Made by a program: the position numbers and the translations under genes. Below are positions 7,186 to 14,650 of a stretch of 45,166 nucleotides of DNA, one piece after another. The notes under the pieces are model-generated. The model searched no databases. It had not been told where the DNA came from and was given only the letters and a program-made list of their open reading frames with translations. Position 1 is the stretch's first letter; each line of letters starts with the position of its first letter. Origin of the DNA: JACRAO01 sp964490895 (GTDB lineage: Bacteria; Bdellovibrionota; UBA1018); NCBI GenBank assembly GCA_964490895.1, contig CAZBEI010000113.1:1-45166 (forward strand). The letters run 5' to 3'.

Positions 7186-8577
7186 ATGCATCTTTCTCAT
7201 AAAAAAACACAGACTCAGCTCCACTTTGTTGGAATTGGCGGCATCGGAATGAGTGGAATTGCAGAGGTTTTTTTAAACCAAGGCTATCCCGTGAGTGGAT
7301 CTGACACCTATGAAACAGAGACCACTCAAAAATTGACTCAGATGGGAGCTAAAATTTCTAAAGGCCATCACGCGGACAACATCCGAGACTCCAGCGTGGT
7401 CATTATTTCTTCGGCGATAGAACCCACTAATCCAGAAGTCATAGAGGCAAAAAAACTGCGCATCCCTGTCATTCCACGCGCTGAAATGCTGGGAGAACTC
7501 ATGCGCGGAAAAACAGGAATTGCAGTTGCTGGCTCCCACGGAAAAACAACGACCACCTCTATGCTGGCTACAGTCCTTGTTGAAGTAGGTTTAGATCCAA
7601 CTCTCATTATCGGCGGAAAAGTAGATTCTTTCGGGGGCAATGCAAAACTCGGGCAAGGCGATCTTGTCGTTGCAGAAGCAGACGAAAGCGATGGCTCTTT
7701 TCTACATTTACCTGCCACTTATGGAATTATCACCAATATCGACAACGATCACCTAGACCATTTTGGGAGTTTGGCTCACATCGAAGATGCCTTTGTAGAG
7801 TTTGTTGGGCAATTTCCATTTTATGGCCTAGTTGCTACTTGTGCAGAAGACCCCGGAGTGGCCCGTTCGCTGGAGAGAATGACAAAGCCCACCGTCACTT
7901 ATGGATTTGGAGAGCAGTGGGATTATTCTGCCTCCGACCTTGAACTAAAACCACTGGGATCTTCTTTTAGGGTCAGGCAACGCGGAAAACTATTGGGCCC
8001 TGCCACACTGCATGTCCCTGGAAGGCATAATATTTTAAACGCACTGGCCACGCTTGCTATCTCTCAGCGGTTAGAAATCCCATTTGAACAATGGGCCCAA
8101 GCTTTAGAAAAATTTATTGGAGTCAAAAGACGTTTTGAAATCTGCTGGCAAGACCTCTCTCAAAAAAAAGCTATCATCGACGACTATGGTCACCATCCCA
8201 CAGAAATTTATGCCACCTTAGAAAGTGCCAGGCGTTATTGGAAAGATAGAATCGTCACTATTTTTCAACCACACCGCTACACTCGAACCCATTTTTGTCA
8301 TGATGAGTTCCTGTCTGCCTTCAAACACACAGATGTTTTATTGATCTCAGATATTTATCCGGCTGGCGAAGTGCCTATCGAAGGGGTTAGCTCTGAGAAC
8401 CTTGTCAAAGACCTTCAAAGAACAGCTCTCTCACATCAAAAAATTATTTATAGTGGAACCCTTGAAGAAACAAAGCAGAAAGTTTTAGAATTTTTTCAGG
8501 AAGGCGACCTCCTCCTTTGTTTAGGAGCAGGATCCATTGGTCGTCTCACAGAGCAACTTATAAAGGAACTCTCATGA
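7186..8577 (+). CDS. murC: UDP-N-acetylmuramate-L-alanine ligase MurC
   Basis: This cytoplasmic ATP-dependent ligase adds L-Ala to UDP-MurNAc, the first peptide step of the peptidoglycan precursor. Marks are the N-terminal HFVGIGGIGMSG, the P loop GSHGKTTTTSM, DESDGSF, TNIDNDHLDHFGS, the central RHNILNALA-type stretch and DDYGHHPTE. I chose the ATG at 7186 (463 residues) because it leaves 12 residues before the conserved start; earlier in-frame ATGs at 7138 and further up are possible, and no strong ribosome site decides. It overlaps murB by 4 bases. It reads opposite to the main mur operon downstream. Confidence 0.95.
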   Translation: MHLSHKKTQTQLHFVGIGGIGMSGIAEVFLNQGYPVSGSDTYETETTQKLTQMGAKISKGHHADNIRDSSVVIISSAIEPTNPEVIEAKKLRIPVIPRAEMLGELMRGKTGIAVAGSHGKTTTTSMLATVLVEVGLDPTLIIGGKVDSFGGNAKLGQGDLVVAEADESDGSFLHLPATYGIITNIDNDHLDHFGSLAHIEDAFVEFVGQFPFYGLVATCAEDPGVARSLERMTKPTVTYGFGEQWDYSASDLELKPLGSSFRVRQRGKLLGPATLHVPGRHNILNALATLAISQRLEIPFEQWAQALEKFIGVKRRFEICWQDLSQKKAIIDDYGHHPTEIYATLESARRYWKDRIVTIFQPHRYTRTHFCHDEFLSAFKHTDVLLISDIYPAGEVPIEGVSSENLVKDLQRTALSHQKIIYSGTLEETKQKVLEFFQEGDLLLCLGAGSIGRLTEQLIKELS

Positions 8578-9500
8578 CTTTTCAACAGTGGTTTTGGAGC
8601 AAAATTCCCGATTTTTCTGGAGAACTTTTATTTGACGAACCTTTGTCTAAGCACACCTACTATCGGCTAGGGGGTCCAGTGCCGGTTTTGGCTGTTCCAA
8701 AATCAAGAGAAGACTTAGAAATTATTTCTGAGGGCATTCAAGCTACCCAAACTCCTATGTTTATCTTAGGAGCAGGCTCCAATGTTTTAGCCTCTGACTT
8801 AGGTTTTGAGGGACTGGTGATTAAAACGACAAAACTAAATCTAGACATCGCTCTCAACAATCCCCACAACTTAAAAACAGGAGCTGGAGTCCCCATTTCT
8901 TTTCTCTTGCGAAAAGCTGCTCAAGAGGGCTGGGGGGGCTTAGAGCTTTTGACCGGAATTCCAGGCACCGTCGGAGGAGTGGTGAGTATGAACGCAGGCA
9001 CCCACTTGGGAGAGACCAAAGACCTCCTCCAAAAGGTCACCGTTTATTCGCTTGGACCTGAAAAAGGATTTTTAGAATTCTCTCGCCCCCAGTTTAAATT
9101 CGAATACCGTAAAAATCTTTTCACACCTGAAAATGCCTTAGTGTATTCGGCTGAGTGGGAAATCAAAAAAGAAAATCCCGCTCAAGTAAAAGCTCAGATA
9201 GACGCACTTTTAGTGAGGAGAAAACAGACACAGCCCATTGATTTCCCGTCATGTGGATGCGTGTTTAAAAACCCAGCAGGACACAACCTCAAAGCTTGGC
9301 AGATTATCGAAGAGCTTTGGATGAGTGGGCATCAGATTGGGGGGGCTCAGTTTTCAGAAAAACACTGCAATTTTATCGTCAACACGGGGAGCGCTAAAGC
9401 TGCCGACGTCAAGGCACTCATTGACCTAGCCAAATCGAGAGCTCAAAAAGAACTAGGTATTGCACTCCACGAAGAAGTCCGATACCTAGGGAAGTTTTAG
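8574..9500 (+). CDS. murB: UDP-N-acetylenolpyruvoylglucosamine reductase MurB
   Basis: This 308-residue FAD/NADPH enzyme makes UDP-MurNAc from the enolpyruvyl intermediate. FAD-binding marks are FILGAGSNVLASD and LELLTGIPGTVGGVVSMNAG. The general-acid region is FPSCGCVFKNP, with Cys229 where most relatives have Ser. The C terminus LHEEVRYLG carries the conserved catalytic Glu. The ATG overlaps the murC stop (ATGA), with GGAAC upstream. The last 37 bases of the gene, including the Glu codon, recur at 10810-10847 beyond the neighbouring ATPase gene. Confidence 0.95.
   Translation: MTFQQWFWSKIPDFSGELLFDEPLSKHTYYRLGGPVPVLAVPKSREDLEIISEGIQATQTPMFILGAGSNVLASDLGFEGLVIKTTKLNLDIALNNPHNLKTGAGVPISFLLRKAAQEGWGGLELLTGIPGTVGGVVSMNAGTHLGETKDLLQKVTVYSLGPEKGFLEFSRPQFKFEYRKNLFTPENALVYSAEWEIKKENPAQVKAQIDALLVRRKQTQPIDFPSCGCVFKNPAGHNLKAWQIIEELWMSGHQIGGAQFSEKHCNFIVNTGSAKAADVKALIDLAKSRAQKELGIALHEEVRYLGKF
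9464..9500 (+). repeat. Left copy of murB-end direct repeat
   Basis: Bases 9464-9487 (ACTCCACGAAGAAGTC through GATACCT) are identical over 24 bases to 10810-10833. Similarity continues for about 13 more bases with one substitution (A to G) and two single-base length differences. This copy lies inside murB and encodes its LHEEVRYLGKF end. The two copies flank the AAA+ ATPase gene in the same orientation. Confidence 0.9.
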
Positions 9501-9540
9501 CCTATTGATATTATTAATTAATTTTTAAAATCGGCAGCAA

Positions 9541-9599
9541 GTATAGCAAAGTTATCATAAGTTAGTGTTTTTGGATAACCTATGGTAACTTTGCTATAC
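9541..9599. repeat. 59-base imperfect palindrome abutting the ATPase start
   Basis: The left arm GTATAGCAAAGTTA (9541-9554) is the exact complement of TAACTTTGCTATAC (9586-9599). Pairing continues past one mismatch with CATA/TATG, and past another with GTTA/TAAC, leaving a loop of about 11 bases. The right arm ends directly before the ATG at 9600. It could be an operator for the ATPase or its own product, a 5' hairpin of the mRNA, or a recombination or replication site. Confidence 0.9.
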
Positions 9600-10787
9600 A
9601 TGGACCCAAGAAAAAACCCTTATGCTCCTGGGGCGGGAACACTGCCCCCTGAACTTGCAGGTCGGAATGAAATCATCGAAAAAGTCAGTATACAATTAGA
9701 TCGCTGTAAAAATGGGCTTGCTTACCGTAGTTTCCTAATGATTGGACTGCGTGGAGTTGGAAAAACAGTTTTGCTCAATCATCTTGCAGTAAATTCTGAG
9801 GCTGATGGTTTTGCGGTTGTTTCAATTGAGGCTCCGGAAATGCGATCTCTGCCGGCGCTCATTGTTCCCGCGTTAAGAATGGTTTTGCTTAAACTTGATA
9901 GATCCACCGCTGCAGGCAACATAGCCAAAAGAGCACTCAAAGCTTTGGGTGGGTTTGTTGGAGCAATGAAATTAAAATACAATGACATAGAGTTTGGGCT
10001 TGATCTAGGCAGTGAGCCGGGTTTGGCAGATTCAGGGGATCTCGAAAGTGATCTCATTTCTCTGTTTGTAGAACTCGGACTTGCAGCACAGGAGAAAAAA
10101 ACCGCTCTTGTTATCTTTATTGACGAAGTACAGTACATTGACGAAGCCCAGTTTGCTGCTCTCATTATGGCTTTACACAAATGCACTCAAAAACAACTTC
10201 CATTAACCATAGTCGGAGCAGGTCTCCCGCAGCTTGTAGGTCAAGCTGGCCGTGCGAAATCATATGCTGAAAGATTATTCGAATATCCTGAAATTGGTCC
10301 GCTCCAAAATTCTGCCGCCAAAGATGCTCTTGTACTACCTGTTTCAAGGTTAGGTGTGCAATACGAAGATCGTGCTTTGGATGAAATATTACTACAAACA
10401 AAGGGGTATCCTTATTTTCTACAAGAGTGGGGAAAGCATTGCTGGGAGTGTGCCAAGAACTCCCCCATCACAGTGCAGGATGCTAAAACCGCAACAAATC
10501 TTGCAATTTCTGAACTCGATATAAGTTTTTTTAGAGTTCGGTTTGATCGACTGACACCAAATGAAAAAAAATACCTCCGTGCAATGGCAGAAATAGGTCC
10601 AGGACCTCATCGATCTGGTGATATTGCCCATCTCTTGAAAAAAGAAGTACAGGGCGTAGCTCCAACGAGAGCAAATTTGATCGCCAAGGGAATGATCTTT
10701 AGTCCAGATCATGGTGATAATAGTTTTACTGTGCCCCTCTTTGATGGCTACATGAAACGTGTTATCCCTGACCTGAGTAAGTTTTGA
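9600..10787 (+). CDS. Solo AAA+ ATPase with Orc1/Cdc6-like layout
   Basis: This 395-residue predicted soluble ATPase begins with RKNPYAPGAGTLPPELAGRNE, a start typical of a widespread family annotated only as ATP-binding protein. Walker A is GLRGVGKT (residues 49-56), Walker B is ALVIFIDEVQYID, and a sensor-like segment is LTIVGAGLPQL. After the ATPase core comes a segment ending in a likely winged helix (LTPNEKKYLRAMAEIGPGPHRSGDIAHLL). This resembles AAA_16/STAND and Orc1-type proteins that bind DNA. I chose the ATG at 9600, because an upstream in-frame ATG at 9582 lies inside the palindrome arm. It sits alone between murB and a repeat of the murB end. Function is unknown. Confidence 0.8.
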   Translation: MDPRKNPYAPGAGTLPPELAGRNEIIEKVSIQLDRCKNGLAYRSFLMIGLRGVGKTVLLNHLAVNSEADGFAVVSIEAPEMRSLPALIVPALRMVLLKLDRSTAAGNIAKRALKALGGFVGAMKLKYNDIEFGLDLGSEPGLADSGDLESDLISLFVELGLAAQEKKTALVIFIDEVQYIDEAQFAALIMALHKCTQKQLPLTIVGAGLPQLVGQAGRAKSYAERLFEYPEIGPLQNSAAKDALVLPVSRLGVQYEDRALDEILLQTKGYPYFLQEWGKHCWECAKNSPITVQDAKTATNLAISELDISFFRVRFDRLTPNEKKYLRAMAEIGPGPHRSGDIAHLLKKEVQGVAPTRANLIAKGMIFSPDHGDNSFTVPLFDGYMKRVIPDLSKF

Positions 10788-10837
10788 AAAACAAAACCCC
10801 AGGTACCTGACTCCACGAAGAAGTCCGATACCTGGGG
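10787..10837 (-). terminator. Rho-independent terminator of the lipoprotein gene
   Basis: On the minus strand CCCCAGGTA (10829-10837) pairs perfectly with TACCTGGGG (10797-10805), with an inner GACT/AGTC pair, and is followed by TTTTGTTTTT. It lies 26 bases past the stop of the minus-strand lipoprotein gene. The loop is filled by the right copy of the murB-end repeat. On the plus strand the same stem precedes AAAGTTTT, a weaker tail for the ATPase transcript. Confidence 0.7.
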
Positions 10838-10847
10838 AAAGTTTTGA
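10810..10847 (+). repeat. Right copy of murB-end direct repeat
   Basis: This is the second copy of the murB 3' end, 24 bases identical and then CTGGGGAAAGTTTTGAG against CTAGGGAAGTTTTAG in murB. Read in the murB frame it would give LHEEVRYLGK and then run on without the nearby stop. It has no coding role here. The A-to-G change completes the hairpin stem at 10829-10837. Confidence 0.88.
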
Positions 10848-10862
10848 GTTTCTTGTCTTTTA

Positions 10863-12287
10863 CTATCTGCGATTTTGTTTTTGTTCTTCTTGCGTTGCTG
10901 CTTGCTTTTGTTCTGCTTCTTTTTGTTTTTCAGCGTTCACTGCTTCTTGTGTCACTACTGCAGTGACAGGCCTAAAATGAACCAAGGAGTTTAAGGCCTC
11001 AGGTGATAATGTGCAGGTTCCGTTTTTTATTTGCACACTGCCGCGGCATGTGACATCTCTGCAATCATTTTCTAAATCGAGCGTCGTGGGCTTGACGAGC
11101 CTAATAAGCGTATCGGTCATAATGACCTTACCGTCCTTCATAACGACCTGACCGCTCTTGTCCTTCAGAGGATGAGAAGCCTCTACATACCACTGCGATA
11201 AATTAGGAGCCTCTAGCTTGCCATTTCTTGGGCTGATAGAATACGCGTTAAAGTAGTTTAAAATGCTCTTGATCTCTCTTTTTGAAAGTGTTTCTTTTTT
11301 AAGGAAGGTATTATATCCAGTTACGAGAATATTTAGAAATCCACCGGCAATGGCTCCTTGTTCTAGACCAATGCCCATTCCTTCGCCAACCAAAGCTCCT
11401 GCTCCTGCACCAACTACACCTTCTTTTAAGGCAGTAACTAAGAAGTTTGCAAAATCAGTTCCAACTGCGCCTAAACATTTTCCTGCTCCTGCTAAATCTC
11501 CACTTGCTACGAGCCTTAAACACCCTAAAATATCATAGTCCACATCATCCTCTGCATCGATAGTAGAAGACATAGCGCTATCATTATTGTTATATGAAAT
11601 CCGTAGGTTTGGAAGTTTGTCGAGCCCCAATTCTGTTTCCAGTTTTTCTACGTCTATTACTATGGGTTCTTTCTGAATCTCGAATGTGCCATCTTCGTTT
11701 CTATGCCTCTTATTCATAAAAGATTTCTTTAATGGTTGCAAACCATCGGTCAAAAGTTCGCCTTTCTCATTAGTGACAATGAGGGCGGCATTTGCTGTAT
11801 AGCCACACTCCCTCAACTTTTTTGAATAAGCTCTGACTTGAATGTGCTGACTAGTTGGTACAATCAAAACTCCATCTGGAGTTAAGCTAACACGTGTCTC
11901 TAAAAGAGCGTGGATGAAAGCATTTCTAATTTTTGGTGTAAATCCTGGTGTTTGATCACCACCAAAAATGCTAGAAGTCGAAATCATGCGTGTAATGGTC
12001 CCGAACCAGGCGGCTTGTAAAAAACTCATGTTGACACCACCTAAAATATTACCAGGATCCATACCCGCCTTATGACCGAGTTGTTCAGCATAAAGACCCA
12101 ACACACCTGAAACAGAATTGTCTAGAACATCCACAGATACTTGTGTGGGGTTTTCACTCAGCGCTTCTTTAAAAATCTTTGCAGCTTCTTCGTCTTTCGC
12201 GCTCCCAAAAATACACCCTGTCCCTGATAAGACCAAAGGGATCATCGTACAGACCACCAATAAATTTACTATCTTTTTCGACTTCAT
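10863..12287 (-). CDS. Large unknown lipoprotein with glycine-zipper segment
   Basis: I do not recognise this 474-residue protein. It starts with a lipoprotein-type signal ending LSGTG-Cys25. Residues about 290-316 are a Gly/Ala-rich run of glycine-zipper type (GVVGAGAGALVGEGMGIG), able to insert in or pack against a membrane. Several cysteines lie in pairs in the second half (NDCRDVTCRGSV, GTCTL). The last 30 residues are Gln/Glu/Lys-rich low complexity. The ribosome site AAAGGAG is strong, and a good terminator follows. It stands as a single-gene unit between the ATPase cassette and murG, in the same direction as the mur operon. Confidence 0.75.
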   Translation of the reverse strand: MKSKKIVNLLVVCTMIPLVLSGTGCIFGSAKDEEAAKIFKEALSENPTQVSVDVLDNSVSGVLGLYAEQLGHKAGMDPGNILGGVNMSFLQAAWFGTITRMISTSSIFGGDQTPGFTPKIRNAFIHALLETRVSLTPDGVLIVPTSQHIQVRAYSKKLRECGYTANAALIVTNEKGELLTDGLQPLKKSFMNKRHRNEDGTFEIQKEPIVIDVEKLETELGLDKLPNLRISYNNNDSAMSSTIDAEDDVDYDILGCLRLVASGDLAGAGKCLGAVGTDFANFLVTALKEGVVGAGAGALVGEGMGIGLEQGAIAGGFLNILVTGYNTFLKKETLSKREIKSILNYFNAYSISPRNGKLEAPNLSQWYVEASHPLKDKSGQVVMKDGKVIMTDTLIRLVKPTTLDLENDCRDVTCRGSVQIKNGTCTLSPEALNSLVHFRPVTAVVTQEAVNAEKQKEAEQKQAATQEEQKQNRR

Positions 12288-12375
12288 TTTAACTATCTCC
12301 TTTATTTAAAATAACACATGAACGGGGGGTATAACGCGACGGGCGCACTGTGTCAACCAGTGAATTATTATTTTT

Positions 12376-12397
12376 TTATTGTTTTTATAAACAATAA
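12376..12397. repeat. AT-rich perfect hairpin downstream of murG
   Basis: TTATTGTTT (12376-12384) pairs with AAACAATAA (12389-12397) around a 4-base loop, 22 bases beyond the murG stop. It lacks the GC-rich stem of a strong terminator. It may slow or end transcription of the mur operon, or be a protein-binding palindrome upstream of the lipoprotein gene. Confidence 0.4.
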
Positions 12398-12419
12398 GTG
12401 CCGCTTTGACACCAGTCCA

Positions 12420-13496
12420 TCACCCCACAAGTGCATCCACAATCTCTTTGGCAGCGTTGGGTCGATAAAATTCCCGGACTTGCTTTTCCATTTGGTGCAC
12501 TTCGGAGGGGTTGGACATGAGCCTGCGCAAAATCATGGACAGGTCTTTGCCGTTTGATTTGAGCTGTTCTAAGATAATTGCAGCTCCTTCTTTTTCAAAA
12601 ATCCTTGCATTTTTTAACTGCTGCTCGTCTGAGTGGTATGGCCAGGGAATCAAAATGGCAGCCCTCCCCACCGCTGCTAACTCAGAAAGCGTAGAGGATC
12701 CTGAACGACAGATGATCAGGGAAGATTTTTCGTAAGAGTCCATCATATTATAGATAAATTTTTCCACTCTACATGAGATCTGAAACTGTTCATACCCCTT
12801 CAAAACACGCTCATAATCTTTGATCCCTGTTTGGTGAATTAAAAAAAGCTGAGGGGTGAGGTCTTTGAGATATGCCAAAGCCTCTAAAACTAAGGAGTTG
12901 ACCCCGTGAGCACCCTGGCTACCCCCAAATATAAAAATCACAAACGGATCTGGCCGCGCTCTGGGTAAAGGACGAATTTCTTTTCGAATGGGGTTTCCTG
13001 TAAGAACCACTTTTTTCCCTAAAAATTGACTCTCTAAACCAGGAAATGCGATCAAAACGAGATGAGCCAGACGCCCTAAAATCTTATTGGTCATTCCTGA
13101 AACCGCATTTTGTTCTAAAACAACCGTTTTTCCAAGCCAAAGCCAACACAAAAATCGAGCCATCAAAACCACAGGGCCTGAGGCATACCCTCCTACCCCT
13201 AAAATCACTTTAGGCCTCATGATCATTAAAATCCAGGCAGACATCAAAAGAGCAAAAGGGAGTTGCATCAGTGTTTTTATTTTCTTAAAAATTCCCTTGT
13301 CAACCAAGGATCCCAAATAAAAACAGCGCAATTCGTACCCTGCCCTCGGCACCGCTATTTCCTCGATGCCTCCAAAAGAACCCACAAATAAAATTTTAGC
13401 ATTTGGAAATCTTTCTTTGAACGCATCCGCCACTGCAATTCCTGCAAAGACGTGCCCTCCCGTTCCACCTCCCGCAATCAATAAGTTTTTTTGCAA
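12420..13496 (-). CDS. murG: Lipid II synthase MurG
   Basis: This 358-residue peripheral membrane glycosyltransferase adds GlcNAc to lipid I on the inner leaflet. Marks are the N-terminal IAGGGTGGHVFAGIAVA loop, GVGGYASGP, EQNAVSGMTNK, LTGNPIRKEI, FGGSQGAHGVN and the donor-site CRSGSSTLSELAAVGRAAILIPWPYHSDEQQ. The start is TTG at 13496, supported by an AGGGGGG ribosome site 6 bases upstream. It overlaps the end of ftsW by 19 bases. It is last in the operon. Confidence 0.94.
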   Translation of the reverse strand: MQKNLLIAGGGTGGHVFAGIAVADAFKERFPNAKILFVGSFGGIEEIAVPRAGYELRCFYLGSLVDKGIFKKIKTLMQLPFALLMSAWILMIMRPKVILGVGGYASGPVVLMARFLCWLWLGKTVVLEQNAVSGMTNKILGRLAHLVLIAFPGLESQFLGKKVVLTGNPIRKEIRPLPRARPDPFVIFIFGGSQGAHGVNSLVLEALAYLKDLTPQLFLIHQTGIKDYERVLKGYEQFQISCRVEKFIYNMMDSYEKSSLIICRSGSSTLSELAAVGRAAILIPWPYHSDEQQLKNARIFEKEGAAIILEQLKSNGKDLSMILRRLMSNPSEVHQMEKQVREFYRPNAAKEIVDALVG

Positions 13497-14650
13497 TAGC
13501 CCCCCCTAGAAATACTCAGTAATACTCCAACAGCAAAAAGATCCATCAAAAGAGCCGACCCTCCATAGCTCATAAAAGGTAGGGTTAACCCCTTGGTCGG
13601 CAAAAGCCCCAATGCCACAGACATATTGACAAAACCCTGTAATCCTAACATTAAGGTAATCCCCATGGCTAAATAAAGTGCAAAATGATCTCCTGATTTT
13701 TTATAGGCGTCCCACCCAATGCGGATCCCTTTGTAAATAAAATAAATAAAAGTGAAAACTACACCCGCGATACCCAAAAAACCAAGTTCCTCTCCAATGA
13801 CAGCAAATAAAAAATCATTGTGTGCCTCAGGCAAGTAGAATAGTTTTTCTTTTCCATTTCCGAGGCCAACTCCAAAAATATGTCCGTTGTGAAACCCTAC
13901 AAAAGACTGCAAAATTTGAAACCCCTTACCACTCGGGTCCAGCCAAGGATTAAAAAAGGACTGCAGCCGCTGCCGTCGATAGGGGGTTCCCAAAGCCAGG
14001 TAAATTCCAATCACAGATACTAAAATGAACATCGAAAGAAGATATTTCTTAGGAACGCCTGCAATGTACATTAAAAAAAAGAGAACCCCAAAGAGGAGTG
14101 CCACGCTTCCAAAATCAGGTTGTACCAAGAGCAATATAAAGAGAGGCATGGGGAGAAGTAAATTGGACAAAACTCCAGCAGCAAGAGTATCTAATCTTTC
14201 TTGTTTTTTTGCCAATTGACTTGAAACAAATAAAATCAGAGCAAATTTTGCAAATTCACCGGGTTGAAATTGAATTCCTGCTAATTTGATCCAGCGCTGC
14301 GCCCCCCCCGCCCTTGCACCCAAGCCGGGGACCATGACCAAGACTAACAAAACAGTCGAAAATGCGAGAATGGCATAATTCCATTCTGACCACTTTCTAT
14401 AATCGATTTTACAAGCAGCAAAAAGAGCTAAAAAGCCCAACAAAGAATACACAATTTGTTTATTAATAAAATAAAAACCATTTCCAGTGCGTTCCTGCGC
14501 ATAAATAAAGGACGCACTGTAAACCATCAGGAGCCCAAAAAGGACCATTGCCACGACTAAGGCCAAAAAAAGCCGATCCACTCCTTGAAGTGGAAAGCGA
14601 CCCTTAAAACTGGTTAACAAGCTTTTTGAAGTAGTCGCCCCGTTCCTCAT
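13478..14650 (-). CDS. ftsW: Septal peptidoglycan polymerase FtsW (SEDS)
   Basis: This SEDS-family glycosyltransferase polymerises lipid II at the division site. It has about ten membrane segments. SEDS marks are VYSAS in the first segment, GARAGGAQRWIKLAGIQFQPGEFAK, LVQPDFGSVAL, GTPYRRQRLQSFFNPW, the large periplasmic-loop region ending LPEAHNDFLFAVIGEELGF, and LPTKGLTLPFMSYGGSAL. I take ATG 14650 (390 residues), because the frame upstream of it runs through murD. No clear ribosome site is seen, so coupling to murD is likely. It overlaps murD by 47 bases and murG by 19. RodA is the alternative, but the position between murD and murG argues for FtsW. Confidence 0.92.
   Translation of the reverse strand: MRNGATTSKSLLTSFKGRFPLQGVDRLFLALVVAMVLFGLLMVYSASFIYAQERTGNGFYFINKQIVYSLLGFLALFAACKIDYRKWSEWNYAILAFSTVLLVLVMVPGLGARAGGAQRWIKLAGIQFQPGEFAKFALILFVSSQLAKKQERLDTLAAGVLSNLLLPMPLFILLLVQPDFGSVALLFGVLFFLMYIAGVPKKYLLSMFILVSVIGIYLALGTPYRRQRLQSFFNPWLDPSGKGFQILQSFVGFHNGHIFGVGLGNGKEKLFYLPEAHNDFLFAVIGEELGFLGIAGVVFTFIYFIYKGIRIGWDAYKKSGDHFALYLAMGITLMLGLQGFVNMSVALGLLPTKGLTLPFMSYGGSALLMDLFAVGVLLSISRGGYCKKTY

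Noticed and set aside
9501..10862. An integrase, transposase or self-splicing intron within the ATPase unit
   Set aside because: The only sizeable frame is the ATPase; no tyrosine or serine recombinase, DDE motif or intron-like structure was visible.
10863..12287. Treating the lipoprotein as a toxin or colicin-like effector because of its glycine zipper
   Set aside because: No receptor, translocation or immunity features nearby; the zipper alone is not enough.
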